This document shows, piece after piece, positions 47,141-55,562 of a DNA stretch of 58,816 nucleotides. The DNA lies in the NCBI RefSeq assembly GCF_000497205.1, contig NZ_AYJW01000019.1, positions 1-58,816 on the forward strand, in the 5' to 3' direction. Position 1 is the first letter of the stretch. The number at the start of each line of letters is the position of its first letter. The position numbers and the translations under genes were made by a program. This DNA comes from Saccharopolyspora rectivirgula DSM 43747 (lineage in GTDB: Bacteria; Actinomycetota; Actinomycetes; Mycobacteriales; Pseudonocardiaceae). The notes below the pieces were generated by a model that did no database searches, had not been told where the DNA came from, and saw nothing but the letters and a program-made list of their open reading frames with translations.

Positions 47141-47563
47141 TCAGGAGGCGGCTTCGGCCTTGCCGCGGTCCTTGCCGAACGCGGCCGCCAAGGTGAAGCG
47201 CGAGCCGCTGAAGCCGAGGGCCAGGCTGGCCGCGGCGAGCACCAGCACGTACTCGAAACCCCCGTTGGCGACGAAGAAGGCCGACGAGTGCGCCAGCACC
47301 AGCGCCCCCAGCATGACCAGGGCGAGCAGGGCACCGGCGACCGGCAGGGCCACTCCGACGACGAGCGCCAGACCGCCGAGCAGTTCGACGAGAGCGGTGA
47401 ACCAGGCCGCCAGAGCTGGCAGCGGGATGCCCATGGCACCGAACCCCTCGACCGTTGCACCCATGCCGTTGATGGCGAACTTCTGGTACGCGTGCGCCAC
47501 GAAGGTGCCGCCCACCACCACGCGGGCGATCAGGTTCATGACATCGCGGAGACTGTGCTGCAT
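47141..47563 (-). CDS. DoxX family membrane protein
   Basis: A 140-residue membrane protein with four hydrophobic segments. It has the family pattern MNLIARVVVGGTFVAHAYQKF, ALAAWFTALVELLGGLALVVG and FEYVLVLAAASLALGFSG. DoxX-type proteins have been tied to thiol oxidative stress resistance in mycobacteria, where one forms a complex with superoxide dismutase and a thiosulfate sulfurtransferase; no such partner is next to this gene. ATG 47563 has GGAAGGTGG upstream; a longer frame to 47617 exists but has no site. Confidence 0.88.
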   Translation of the reverse strand: MQHSLRDVMNLIARVVVGGTFVAHAYQKFAINGMGATVEGFGAMGIPLPALAAWFTALVELLGGLALVVGVALPVAGALLALVMLGALVLAHSSAFFVANGGFEYVLVLAAASLALGFSGSRFTLAAAFGKDRGKAEAAS

Positions 47564-47800
47564 GGCCACCTTCCACATCAGACGTGAAGCGCCATCAGCA
47601 TATAGATGAAGCTTCAAGCAAAAATGGAATTGAGAAGGCGGTCACATTTCGCGGCGCACCCTCCCGCGCCGGGCTCGAGCGGGCGCTCCAGCGCGGGAGG
47701 ACGACTGCTCCGCCGATCCCGCGAGCGCCGGCGCGGCCGGGCGCGGCGACCTCCGCGGCGCCCCCGCCGGGCACGGGCTACTCGCGAGTAACATGGAGAG

Positions 47801-48584
47801 GTGCTCGATCACGACAGCCTGTTCACGCAGGACGGCGACCGGTTCGTGCCGACCTCGGCTGCCGGGAACCCGTGGGGCGAGTTCACCGGAGGCGGCCCCA
47901 TCGCCGGTCTCGTCGCCCGCGCCGTCGAGACCGCCGTCGACGACCCGGACCTGCTCGTCACCCGGCTGACCGTCGACCTCGTCCGCCCGGTGCCGCGCAC
48001 CCCGCTCGAGGTCACCGTCGAACCGCTGCGCACTGGAAAGCGCCTCCACGTCGTCGACGTCACCCTCCGCACCGGCGGCCGAGCGGTCACGCGCGCCACC
48101 GCCCAGCTGCTCCGCAGGTCCGAAGTGGACGGACCGGAGGGTGGCGCGCCGGCGGACTTCCCCGGCCCCGAGGGGATCGCCGACGGCCACCTGCTCCCGC
48201 CCGAGCTGGAGCTGCTCCCCGGGGTGCACGACATCGTCCAGGTCAGGTGGGTGGCCGACCAGAGCACCAGCGGCCCCAGCCGCGCGTGGATGCGGATGCC
48301 GCTGCCACTGCTGCCGGACGAGCCGCTGAGCCCGCTGAGCCACGTGGCGGTCCTGGTCGACTGCATCAGCGCGGCGGCCCCGGTCAGCCCGATCTTCGGG
48401 CCGTGGATCAACACCGACATCACGCTGTACCTGCACCGGGCCCTGCGCGGCGAGTGGCTCGGCGTGGAGATCCGCCGGGACGTCCAGCCGTCCGGCATCG
48501 GTGTCGCACGCGCCCTCCTCTACGACGAGCACGGCGCCATCGGCACGGCGCACGAAGCCCGTCATGGTCAACCAGCTCGGCTGA
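47801..48584 (+). CDS. Thioesterase family protein with apparent one-base frameshift near its end
   Basis: An acyl-CoA thioesterase-like protein (double hot-dog, 4HBT_3 type), about 260 residues if the frame is repaired. It has NPWGEFTGGGPIAGLVARAV near the start, RLTVDLVRPVPRTPLEVTVE, and YLHRALRGEWLGVEIRRD. After DEHGAIGTAHEA the frame as given runs on 103 codons antisense to purE to 48904 and loses family character. Dropping one C at 48558-48560 instead gives VMVNQLG and a TGA at 48582-48584, just short of the purE stop. The GTG start lies six bases after TAACAT, suggesting a leaderless transcript. The substrate is unknown. Confidence 0.75.
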
Positions 48585-48597
48585 CCACCGGGGCGCG

Positions 48598-49119
48598 TCA
48601 GCCCTCGCGGACCTTCTCCTGCAACGCCGCGTGCTTGTCCAGCACCATGTCGTGCAGCCCGTCCTGGAACTCGGCCATCGCGCTCCGCAGCCGGGCCCCC
48701 AACTCGCCCGAGTCGGCCGCGAGCATCCGGACCGCGAGCAGACCTGCGTTGCGCGCCCCGCCGACCGAAACCGTGGCCACCGGCACCCCGGCGGGCATCT
48801 GCACGATGGAGAGCAGCGAATCCATGCCGTCCAGGTGCTTCAACGGCACCGGCACCCCGATCACCGGCAGCACCGTCGCCGAAGCCACCATGCCGGGCAG
48901 GTGAGCCGCCCCACCCGCCCCGGCGATGATCACCCGGATGCCCCGGTCGGCCGCGGTGCGCGCGTAGTCCAACATCCGCTGCGGGGTGCGGTGCGCCGAG
49001 TACACCCCGGCCTCGTAGGGCACCTCGAACTCGGCCAGGGCCTCCGCGGCGGCCTGCATGACCGGCCAGTCCGAGTCGCTGCCCATGATCACGCCGACCA
49101 GCGGCTTGTCATCTGCCAC
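48598..49119 (-). CDS. purE: N5-carboxyaminoimidazole ribonucleotide mutase
   Basis: PurE class I, 173 residues, which moves the carboxyl group of N5-CAIR to form CAIR in purine synthesis. Motifs are [26 protein letters not shown] with the active-site His, and [18 protein letters not shown]. It follows purK by 15 bases; PurK makes its substrate, and the pair matches Rv3275c-Rv3276c. The frame of the convergent thioesterase reaches into it only because of the suspected frameshift there. Confidence 0.97.
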   Translation of the reverse strand: MADDKPLVGVIMGSDSDWPVMQAAAEALAEFEVPYEAGVYSAHRTPQRMLDYARTAADRGIRVIIAGAGGAAHLPGMVASATVLPVIGVPVPLKHLDGMDSLLSIVQMPAGVPVATVSVGGARNAGLLAVRMLAADSGELGARLRSAMAEFQDGLHDMVLDKHAALQEKVREG

Positions 49120-49134
49120 GTTCTGCGCCTTCCG

Positions 49135-50319
49135 TCAGTGGATCCGATAACCGTCCGACCACTCCGCGTGCGACAGCCAGTGCGCCGCCAACCGGGCCTG
49201 CTCCCGCACCGGCTCCAGCTCGTCGCCGAGCACCGTGACGTGCCCGAGCTTGCGCCCCGGACGCTCGCCCTTGCCGTACAGGTGCACCTTGACCTGCGGG
49301 AAGCGGGCGAACAGGTGGTGCAACCGCTCGTCCATCGACATCTCGGGCAGTTCCGGCGCGCCCAGCACGTTGGCCATCACCACGGCGGGCGCGGTCAGCT
49401 CGGTGGTGCCCAGCGGGTAGTCCAGCACCGCCCGCAGGTGCTGTTCGAACTGCGAAGTGCGCGCACCCTCGATGGTCCAGTGGCCGGAGTTGTGCGGACG
49501 CATCGCCAGCTCGTTGATCACCAAGCCGTCCTCGGTCTCGAACAGCTCGACCGCCAACACCCCGGTCACGCCGAGCGACTCGGCGATCTGCAGCGCCAAG
49601 TCCTGGGCCCGCTGCACCAACGCCGGGCCGGCGTCGGGAGCCGGGGCGAGCACCTCGACGCAGATCCCGTCCCGCTGCACCGTCTCCACCAGCGGCCACG
49701 CCGCGCCCTGCCCGAACGGGGAACGGGCCACCAGAGCGGCCAGCTCGCGCCGCAGCGGCACCCGCTGCTCGACCAGCAGCGGAGCCCCCGAGTCCAGCAG
49801 TTCCCGCACGGTGCTCTCGGCCTCTTCCGGGCTGTCCAGCAGCCACACCCCGCGACCGTCGTAGCCGCCGCGGGCGGTCTTGAGCACGCAGGGCCAGCCG
49901 TGCTCGGCGCCGAACTTGAGCACATCGGCCACTTCGGTCACCTCGGCGAACGGCGGCACCGGAAGACCGAGCTCCGCCAACCGGCGACGCATCACCAGCT
50001 TGTCCTGGGCGTGCAGCAAGGCGTCCGGCCCCGGGTGCACCGCCACCCCGGCGGCGGCCAGCTCCCGCAGGTGCTCACCGGGCACGTGCTCGTGGTCGAA
50101 GGTGACGACATCGCATCCCGCGGCGAAACGCTTCAGCGCTTCCAGATCGGTGTGGTGACCCACTTCCACGTTCGCCGCGACCAGGGCAGCGGAGTCGCTG
50201 TCGGAAACCGCCAGCACCTTCAACGACTGCCCCAGCGGAATCGCCGCCTGGTGCGTCATGCGGGCCAGCTGTCCGCCACCGATCATGCCGACAACAGGAG
50301 TTTTGGTGCGATGGTCCAC
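49135..50319 (-). CDS. purK: 5-(carboxyamino)imidazole ribonucleotide synthase
   Basis: ATP-grasp enzyme of 394 residues that makes N5-CAIR from AIR, bicarbonate and ATP. The N terminus has VVGMIGGGQLARMTHQAA, the ATP-grasp core has VLKTARGGYDGRGVWLL and VLAVELFETEDGLVINELAMRPHNSGHWT, and HLYGKGERPGRKLGHVTVL follows near the end. The GTG at 50319 has TAGGCT seven bases upstream on the minus strand and no ribosome site, so the purK-purE transcript may be leaderless. The frame open to 50541 is shadow. It is divergent from the GtrA-like gene. Confidence 0.97.
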   Translation of the reverse strand: MDHRTKTPVVGMIGGGQLARMTHQAAIPLGQSLKVLAVSDSDSAALVAANVEVGHHTDLEALKRFAAGCDVVTFDHEHVPGEHLRELAAAGVAVHPGPDALLHAQDKLVMRRRLAELGLPVPPFAEVTEVADVLKFGAEHGWPCVLKTARGGYDGRGVWLLDSPEEAESTVRELLDSGAPLLVEQRVPLRRELAALVARSPFGQGAAWPLVETVQRDGICVEVLAPAPDAGPALVQRAQDLALQIAESLGVTGVLAVELFETEDGLVINELAMRPHNSGHWTIEGARTSQFEQHLRAVLDYPLGTTELTAPAVVMANVLGAPELPEMSMDERLHHLFARFPQVKVHLYGKGERPGRKLGHVTVLGDELEPVREQARLAAHWLSHAEWSDGYRIH

Positions 50320-50425
50320 GGCACACAGCCTAGTTCGCCGACGACGATCAACTCCCGCGGGACCGGTGGGGCCGTCCCGACAGCACATTGCCGACCGCCC
50401 GCCCCGTTTCCGTAGACTGGCCGGC
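50320..50425. promoter_or_regulatory. Divergent leaderless promoter pair, purK and gtrA
   Basis: On the minus strand TAGGCT (50327-50332) lies seven bases before the purK GTG. On the plus strand TAGACT (50413-50418) lies seven bases before the gtrA GTG, with TTGCCG 19 bases farther up as a weak -35. Neither gene has a ribosome site. Transcription would start at or next to each start codon. Confidence 0.55.
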
Positions 50426-50962
50426 GTGTTACCTGCCGACGTGTCCGCTCGCATTCCACGGCGGTACCGGGAATTCCTCCAGCGGCACCAGGAATTCCTG
50501 AAGTTCGGCATCGTCGGCAGCATCACGTTCGTCATCGACACCGCCGTCTTCTACGCGCTCAAGCTGACGGTCCTGGAACCGAAGCCGGTGACGGCGAAGG
50601 TCATCGCTGTGCTGGTCGCCACAGCGGTTTCCTACGTGCTGAACCGGGACTGGTCGTTCCGGTCCCGCGGCGGGCGGCAGCGCCCCGCGGAAGCGACCCT
50701 GTACTTCCTGATCAGCGGCATCGGCGTGGCGCTCTACTCCGCGCCGCTGTGGATCTCCCGCTACGTGCTGCTGCTGCACGTGCCCCACACCAGCCGGCTG
50801 GTCGAGGAGATCGCGGACTTCACCGCCGGCCAGGTCGTCGGCCTGCTGGTGGGCATGCTCTTCCGCTGGTGGGCGTTCCGGAAGTGGGTCTTCCCCCACC
50901 GGCAACCGCAGTCCCCCGCCCGCACCGCGGTGCCGCGCCAGCGGCAGCTGGTGCGGCGCTGA
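50426..50962 (+). CDS. GtrA family membrane protein
   Basis: A 178-residue protein with four membrane segments, in the GtrA/DPMS family. The first helix region is FLKFGIVGSITFVIDTAVFY, the second includes VSYVLNRDWSFRSRGG, and the last includes VGMLFRWWAFRKWVF, all typical. GtrA proteins are thought to help move polyprenyl-phosphate-linked sugars across the membrane. A similar gene (Rv3277) sits beside purK in M. tuberculosis, so it may serve the wall-glycan genes of this region. The start is set by the TAGACT box seven bases upstream. Confidence 0.93.
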   Translation: MLPADVSARIPRRYREFLQRHQEFLKFGIVGSITFVIDTAVFYALKLTVLEPKPVTAKVIAVLVATAVSYVLNRDWSFRSRGGRQRPAEATLYFLISGIGVALYSAPLWISRYVLLLHVPHTSRLVEEIADFTAGQVVGLLVGMLFRWWAFRKWVFPHRQPQSPARTAVPRQRQLVRR

Positions 50963-50977
50963 GCGCGCACGGCGAGC

Positions 50978-52252
50978 TCACCGCGGGGTCGATTCGCTCC
51001 GCCACGGCAGGCCCAGCACGTCATCGGCCCGGGCCAGCGGCAGGTATATCTCGAACTGCGCCGGGCGCGCCTTGCCCAACTCCAGTCGGCCGCCGTCGGC
51101 TTCCACCAGGGCCCGGGCCAGCGCCAACCCGACCCCGGTCGACCCGCCCCCGGAGAAGCCGCGCTCGAACACGTACGGAACCAGCTCGTCCGGCACGCCC
51201 GGACCGGCATCGCTCACCTCGATGACCACCGTGGCGGCCCCGCTCCGAGCGGCCAGCGTCACCGTGCCCTTGCCGTGCCGCAACGCGTTGTCCAGCAGCA
51301 CCCCGATGGCTTCCCGCAACCGGGCCGGGGTGGCCCGGGCGAGCAGCCCGGGCGCCACCCGCTGCCGCAAGGTGCGCCCCTCCGCCCGCAGCGGCTCCCG
51401 CCACTCCCCGGCCACATCGGACAGCAGCTCGGAGATGTCGACCGGCTCGGCGTCGCGGGCGCGAGCCGCGGTGGCCGCGGCCAGCAGGTCGTCGAGCACC
51501 CCGCCCAATCGCTCCGCCTGGTCCAGGGCGGCGCTGGCCTCCTCCGAAACCTCCGAGTCGTCGCTCTGCGCCAGCGCCTCCAACCGCAGCTGCAGCGCCG
51601 TCAACCGGCTGCGCAGCTGGTGCGAGACGTCACCGACGAGCTCCCGCTCCCGCTGCACCAACTGGGACAGCGCCGCGCCGGAGGCGTCCAGCGCATCGGC
51701 CACCCGGTCCAGCTCGGGCACCCCGTGGCGCTTCGGGTCGGCCCGGAAGTCCCCGGCCCCCAAGCGGGCCGCCCGGTCGGCCACGTGCCGCAGCGGATCG
51801 GCCAGCCGGCGGGCGGTGACCAGGGCCACCACCATGCCGATGCCGGCCGACACCACCACCAGCAGCAGCACCAGCATCGCCACCTGGAACTGCTGGGTGC
51901 GCACCGGAGCGCTCGGGGCGGCGATGGTCACCGTCCCGCTCTGCACCATCGGAACGCTCTCCACCAGCGGGTCATCGCCCGGATCAGCGCCGTAGACGTA
52001 GTAGTGCGACTGGGTGCGGACGATGAGCCGGGCCCCCTCGGGCACCGCCAGCCGGGCCGCGTCGAGGTCGATCGGCTGCTGATTGGCGATCTGCTCATCG
52101 AGCAGGGTGGCGATCTGCTGGGCCCGGGTGGACAGCCCTCCTGCGGTGAGGTCCTCCACCAGCTTCAGCGCGGTGACCCCCAGCGGCAGCCCCAGGGCCA
52201 CCGCGGTCACCGCGACCGCCAGCAGAGTGGACAGCAGAATCCGTCGGCGCAT
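50978..52252 (-). CDS. Two-component sensor histidine kinase
   Basis: A 424-residue membrane kinase. The first helix is at about residues 5-27, an extracytoplasmic sensor follows, the second helix is at about 122-146, then a HAMP domain, HisKA with His211 in DVSHQLRSRLTAL, and HATPase_c with VLLDNALRHGKG, SDAGPGVPD and GGSTGVGLALARALVEADGG. The H-box reads HQLRSR in place of the common HELRTP, a variant I recall from other actinobacterial kinases. The signal is unknown. The start lies three bases after the stop of the response regulator gene upstream, so both form one operon. Confidence 0.93.
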   Translation of the reverse strand: MRRRILLSTLLAVAVTAVALGLPLGVTALKLVEDLTAGGLSTRAQQIATLLDEQIANQQPIDLDAARLAVPEGARLIVRTQSHYYVYGADPGDDPLVESVPMVQSGTVTIAAPSAPVRTQQFQVAMLVLLLVVVSAGIGMVVALVTARRLADPLRHVADRAARLGAGDFRADPKRHGVPELDRVADALDASGAALSQLVQRERELVGDVSHQLRSRLTALQLRLEALAQSDDSEVSEEASAALDQAERLGGVLDDLLAAATAARARDAEPVDISELLSDVAGEWREPLRAEGRTLRQRVAPGLLARATPARLREAIGVLLDNALRHGKGTVTLAARSGAATVVIEVSDAGPGVPDELVPYVFERGFSGGGSTGVGLALARALVEADGGRLELGKARPAQFEIYLPLARADDVLGLPWRSESTPR

Positions 52253-52255
52253 GGC

Positions 52256-52930
52256 TCAGTCGGCGTTGAACCGGAAACCGACTCCTCGAACAGTGGCGAT
52301 CCGGGTCTCGTCCAGTCGGCCGTTGCCGTCGCCGAGCTTGCGCCGCAGCCAGGAGATGTGCATGTCCAGCGTCTTGCTGCCCTTGCGGTCGGAACCGGGC
52401 CAGACCTCTTCCAGGATCTCCTCCCTGGTCACCACTTGACCGGCGTGCTGCATGAGCACGCGCAGCAGCTCGAACTCCTTGTTCGCCAGCTGCACTTCCC
52501 GTTCGTCGACCAGCACTCGCCGAGCCGTCAGGTCCAGGCGCACCCCGGAGGCCTCCAGGGTTTCCGGGGCCCCGCGGCGCAGCAGGGCTCGGATGCGGGC
52601 CATCAGTTCCGCCAGGCGGAACGGTTTGGCCACGTAGTCGTCCGCTCCGGCGTCCAGGCCCACGACGAAATCAACCTCATCGGTGCGGGCGGTGAGCATC
52701 AGCACCGGCAGGCCGCGGCCCTGGGCTCGCAGCCGCCGGCAGACCTCCAAGCCGTCCATTCCCGGGAGGCCCAGATCGAGCACCAAAAGATCGACCCCTC
52801 CGGAAGACGCCTCGCGCAGCGTCTCCGGGCCGTCTTCAACTACCCGCACCGAATAGCCCTCGCGTTCCAAAGCTCGGGACAACGGCACGGCGATAGCCGA
52901 GTCGTCCTCTGCCAGCAGCACCACGCTCAC
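52256..52930 (-). CDS. OmpR-family response regulator
   Basis: A 224-residue regulator paired with the kinase that follows. The receiver has Glu8-Asp9-Asp10, phosphoacceptor Asp52 in VLDLGLPGMDG and Lys in VAKPFRLAEL; the winged-helix output domain shows NKEFELLRVLMQHAGQVVT and ends GVGFRFNAD. Target genes are unknown. On the minus strand TAGGCT lies six bases before the GTG, with no ribosome site, suggesting a leaderless operon. It is divergent from the inositol-monophosphatase-like gene. Confidence 0.95.
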   Translation of the reverse strand: MSVVLLAEDDSAIAVPLSRALEREGYSVRVVEDGPETLREASSGGVDLLVLDLGLPGMDGLEVCRRLRAQGRGLPVLMLTARTDEVDFVVGLDAGADDYVAKPFRLAELMARIRALLRRGAPETLEASGVRLDLTARRVLVDEREVQLANKEFELLRVLMQHAGQVVTREEILEEVWPGSDRKGSKTLDMHISWLRRKLGDGNGRLDETRIATVRGVGFRFNAD

Positions 52931-53020
52931 ATCCCCAGCCTAGATGGCGGGCAAGATCAGATTCGCCACTCGTCTGCCCTTGCAGTGGGCTTGATCGCGC
53001 CAAGCGCTAGGCTGCTGGCC
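52931..53020. promoter_or_regulatory. Divergent leaderless promoter pair, response regulator and phosphatase
   Basis: This 90-base gap holds two TAGGCT boxes facing away from each other. The minus-strand copy (52937-52942) lies six bases before the regulator GTG; the plus-strand copy (53008-53013) lies seven bases before the phosphatase GTG. Identical -10 boxes at such spacing suggest leaderless mRNAs. No convincing -35 is seen. Confidence 0.55.
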
Positions 53021-53794
53021 GTGACGGCCGACCTGGAACTCGCTTTGCAACTCGCCGACGCCGCTGATCGGATCACCGTCGAGCGCTTCCGCTCCCGAGA
53101 CCTGGAGGTCGACCGCAAACCGGACCGCACCCCGGTCACCGACGCGGACCTGGCGGTGGAGGACGCCATCCGCGAAGTCCTGGCCGAGCACCGGCCGGAG
53201 GACACCGTCGCCGGGGAGGAGCGCGGCGGCAGCAGCGACACCGGCCGGGTGTGGGTGGTGGACCCGATCGACGGCACCAAGAACTTCCTGCGGGGCGTTC
53301 CGGCCTGGGCCACCTTGATCGCGCTGGTGGAGGACAACCGGCCGCTGGTGGGCGTGGTCAGCGCCCCCGCGCTGGGCAAGCGCTGGTGGGCCGAGCGCGG
53401 CGCAGGCGCGCACTGCAGCACCGGCGGAGGTGCCGCGGAGCGGATCTCGGTCTCCGGGGTGCGCGAGCTCTCCGACGCCTACGTCTCCACCACGCACCTG
53501 GGCACCTGGGTGGAGCACCACTCCCGGGAGGCCTACCTGCGGCTGGTCGACGCCTGCTGGGAGAACCGCGCCTTCGGCGACTTCTGGCAGCACTGCCTGG
53601 TCGCGGAAGGGGTCATCGACCTGGCCGCCGAGCCGGTGGTCAACCCCTGGGACGTGGCGGCGGTGCAAGTCCTCGTGGAGGAGGCCGGCGGCCAGTTCAC
53701 CGACCTGCGGGGGACCCCCCGGTTCGACGGCGGCAACGCCCTGTCCAGCAACGGGCACCTGCACCGGGCGGCGCTCCAGCTGCTCGACCAGTAG
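53021..53794 (+). CDS. Inositol monophosphatase family protein (HisN/SuhB-like)
   Basis: A metal-dependent phosphatase of 257 residues, cytosolic. The metal site includes GEERGG near 65-70 and WVVDPIDGTKNFLRGVP near 78-93 (Asp81, Asp84), and the C-terminal motif is NPWDVAAVQVLVEEAGG. The family includes inositol-1-phosphatase, fructose-1,6-bisphosphatase-like enzymes and the actinobacterial histidinol phosphatase HisN; this sequence seems nearest HisN, but that is from memory. The GTG is placed by the TAGGCT box. Its stop is three bases from the convergent small-protein gene. Confidence 0.92.
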   Translation: MTADLELALQLADAADRITVERFRSRDLEVDRKPDRTPVTDADLAVEDAIREVLAEHRPEDTVAGEERGGSSDTGRVWVVDPIDGTKNFLRGVPAWATLIALVEDNRPLVGVVSAPALGKRWWAERGAGAHCSTGGGAAERISVSGVRELSDAYVSTTHLGTWVEHHSREAYLRLVDACWENRAFGDFWQHCLVAEGVIDLAAEPVVNPWDVAAVQVLVEEAGGQFTDLRGTPRFDGGNALSSNGHLHRAALQLLDQ

Positions 53795-53797
53795 CGC

Positions 53798-54103
53798 TCA
53801 GCCCTGCTGCACCGGCGTTCCCCGCGGCGGGGTGCTGGTGGTGCCCACCGGACCGATCGCCCCGCGCAGCGCTTGCGTCCAGGTAAGCCTGCCGAACAGG
53901 TAGAAGCAGGCCACCTGCTCGCTGGTGAACCGGGCCCAGTCGTAGCGGTTGCCCTGCTCCCGCCAGAAGACCTCCCACGCCGGGGTCCCGTTGCTCTCGT
54001 CCCGGACCAGGCACCAGGCGTCGTCCACTTCGGCCCCGATGGACACCAGTTCGGCCGGTACGCCCATGGCTTCCAGCCAGCCGGCTACGGATTCGGTGTT
54101 CAA
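53798..54103 (-). CDS. Small acidic protein coupled to the TNT-domain gene, possible immunity protein
   Basis: A 101-residue cytosolic protein with no signal or membrane segment. It begins LNTESVAGWLEAMGVPAELV, then has WCLVRDESNGTPAWEVFWRE and FTSEQVACFYLFGRL. The W-E-V-x-[WY]-x-E-x-G followed by F-x-x-E-x-A-x-x-Y-L pattern recalls small immunity-type proteins of polymorphic toxin systems, though I cannot name a family. The start is TTG overlapping the TGA of the TNT gene (TTGA), with GGAGGAG eight bases upstream. Being coupled right after a TNT gene, it may neutralise the NADase, as IFT does for CpnT. That role is inference. Confidence 0.7.
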   Translation of the reverse strand: MNTESVAGWLEAMGVPAELVSIGAEVDDAWCLVRDESNGTPAWEVFWREQGNRYDWARFTSEQVACFYLFGRLTWTQALRGAIGPVGTTSTPPRGTPVQQG

Positions 54104-55281
54104 CTCTGCGTCTCCTCCGCTGCGCTGTCCGCGGTCGGCGTCGCTTGTCCCGCGGCCACGTCGAGGCGCTGCGTGTCCGCCTCCGCGGCCACCAGTTCCG
54201 GGGTCAATTCCACCAGGTGCCCCAACGCCACCAAGTCGTCGATCGGGTAAGTGGTGCGGTAGCGGGTCCCGCCGCCGGGTTGGCCGAACCAACCGGCGGT
54301 GACCGTCTCCCAGACCGGCAGCGGACGCATCACCCGGTACCGCCGGTAGGCGCGGTCGGCGAACTCCGGCGGCTGGGAGCGCCGCGGGAACGGGGTCCGG
54401 GAGGCGAACAGCAGACGCCCTTCCCCGTCACCCAGCCGGTCCAGCACCGTGTCCGGCTGCAGCACCACCGGCTGCCCCGGTTCCCGACCTCCTTCGGGGC
54501 AGTCCCCGGGATCGGGCCACACGTAGCCGAGGTGTTCTCCGTCGCGCCGCACGAAGGTGTGCTCCCAGGCCAACTCGCTGTGCTCGCCGTGCCGCCGGTG
54601 GTTCTCGGTCAGCTCCGCCGGGATGGGTTCCGGGGTGCCGCTGGAGCGGTCCTGGTGCGCCTGCTGCGCTTGGCCGCAGCGGAAGCGCTGCAGGGCGTCG
54701 CCGTCGGTGACCAGCCGCGCTTCCGGGTGGTCCTGCGGCGGGAAGCAGGTGCCGCCGCGGTGCGGTGGGGCTTCCGCGAGCTGCTGGTTGGGTTGGCTCG
54801 CCGCGACCGGTATGTAGCCGAGCGGGAACTGGTGCAGCACGAACTCGGTGACCCGGGGGTTGCGCTCCTGGCGGGGCGCCGGCCGCGGCGCGGTCCGACC
54901 GGGTTTGGCCAGGGGGCGCAGCGGGGCGCGCTGCGGCTGCCGCACCGGCGGGCGCTGCGCTGCGGACGCGGGGGACTGCGGATAGCCGTACGGCTGCGGT
55001 GCCGGCTGCCGCATCGGCTGGCCACCTCGACCGGCGGGCGGGTAGCCGGCTGCGGGCTGTTGTCCCCAGCCCGGCTGCGGCCTCCCCACCGGAGCACCGC
55101 CCCGGCCCGCTGCCGGTTGGGGTCGGCTCTGCGGTGGCCGGCCGGGAACCGGCTGCCCGCTCGGGCCGCTGGCCGGCGGGACGGTCACCGGTCCGGTGCG
55201 CTCGGCGTCGGCCTGCCATCCCGCACCGGCCTGGGCAAGCTCATCTCGTTCTGCCTTTTCCGGGTGGTTTCCGCTGGCCAC
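54100..55281 (-). CDS. TNT-domain protein (putative NAD glycohydrolase)
   Basis: A 393-residue protein. Residues about 30-140 are disordered and rich in Pro, Gln, Arg and Gly. A middle region (143-260) with FVLHQFPLGYIPVAAS and WEHTFVRRDGEHLGYVWPDPGD is unfamiliar. Residues about 275-362 look like the TNT domain (DUF4237) of the M. tuberculosis NADase toxin CpnT: PDTVLDRLGDGEGRLLFA, RTPFPRRSQPP, YRRYRVMRPLPV, WFGQPGGGTRY, YPIDDLVALGHLVEL. The usual Gln after GGGT appears to be Arg340, so activity is uncertain. No signal peptide is seen. GTG 55281 has GGAGGGT upstream; frame beyond it is shadow. Confidence 0.78.
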   Translation of the reverse strand: MASGNHPEKAERDELAQAGAGWQADAERTGPVTVPPASGPSGQPVPGRPPQSRPQPAAGRGGAPVGRPQPGWGQQPAAGYPPAGRGGQPMRQPAPQPYGYPQSPASAAQRPPVRQPQRAPLRPLAKPGRTAPRPAPRQERNPRVTEFVLHQFPLGYIPVAASQPNQQLAEAPPHRGGTCFPPQDHPEARLVTDGDALQRFRCGQAQQAHQDRSSGTPEPIPAELTENHRRHGEHSELAWEHTFVRRDGEHLGYVWPDPGDCPEGGREPGQPVVLQPDTVLDRLGDGEGRLLFASRTPFPRRSQPPEFADRAYRRYRVMRPLPVWETVTAGWFGQPGGGTRYRTTYPIDDLVALGHLVELTPELVAAEADTQRLDVAAGQATPTADSAAEETQS

Positions 55282-55562
55282 AGACCCTCCGTAGTTGTGC
55301 TGAGCTCGCTGGCCGGGCGGGTGGCCGCTCCGCCTGCTGCGGCGCGGCTCGCAGCGAAGCGCCGGGGGGCTCGGCTCTGCCCAGGGCTGTCCCGGCGGTG
55401 CTTCCCCGCTGCTGGGAGGAACCGCCTGCAGAAGATGTTCACATGCCGAGCGCGCCTCGTGCCATGGCCGAGGCCATAAGCCCGACCGTCGCACCCGCGG
55501 AAACGCGCCGGGAATCGCCCGGACGACGGCTCGACTCCCCCGACCGGGGGTGGTTGCGGTGG

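Noticed and set aside
48585-48904. Extension of the thioesterase gene antisense through purE as a real overlap
   Set aside because: A single-base frame correction gives a proper stop before purE, and the extension has no family character.
47584-50415. A 943-codon plus frame across DoxX upstream DNA, the thioesterase, purE and purK
   Set aside because: It is out of frame with the thioesterase and antisense to purE and purK; there is no start signal.
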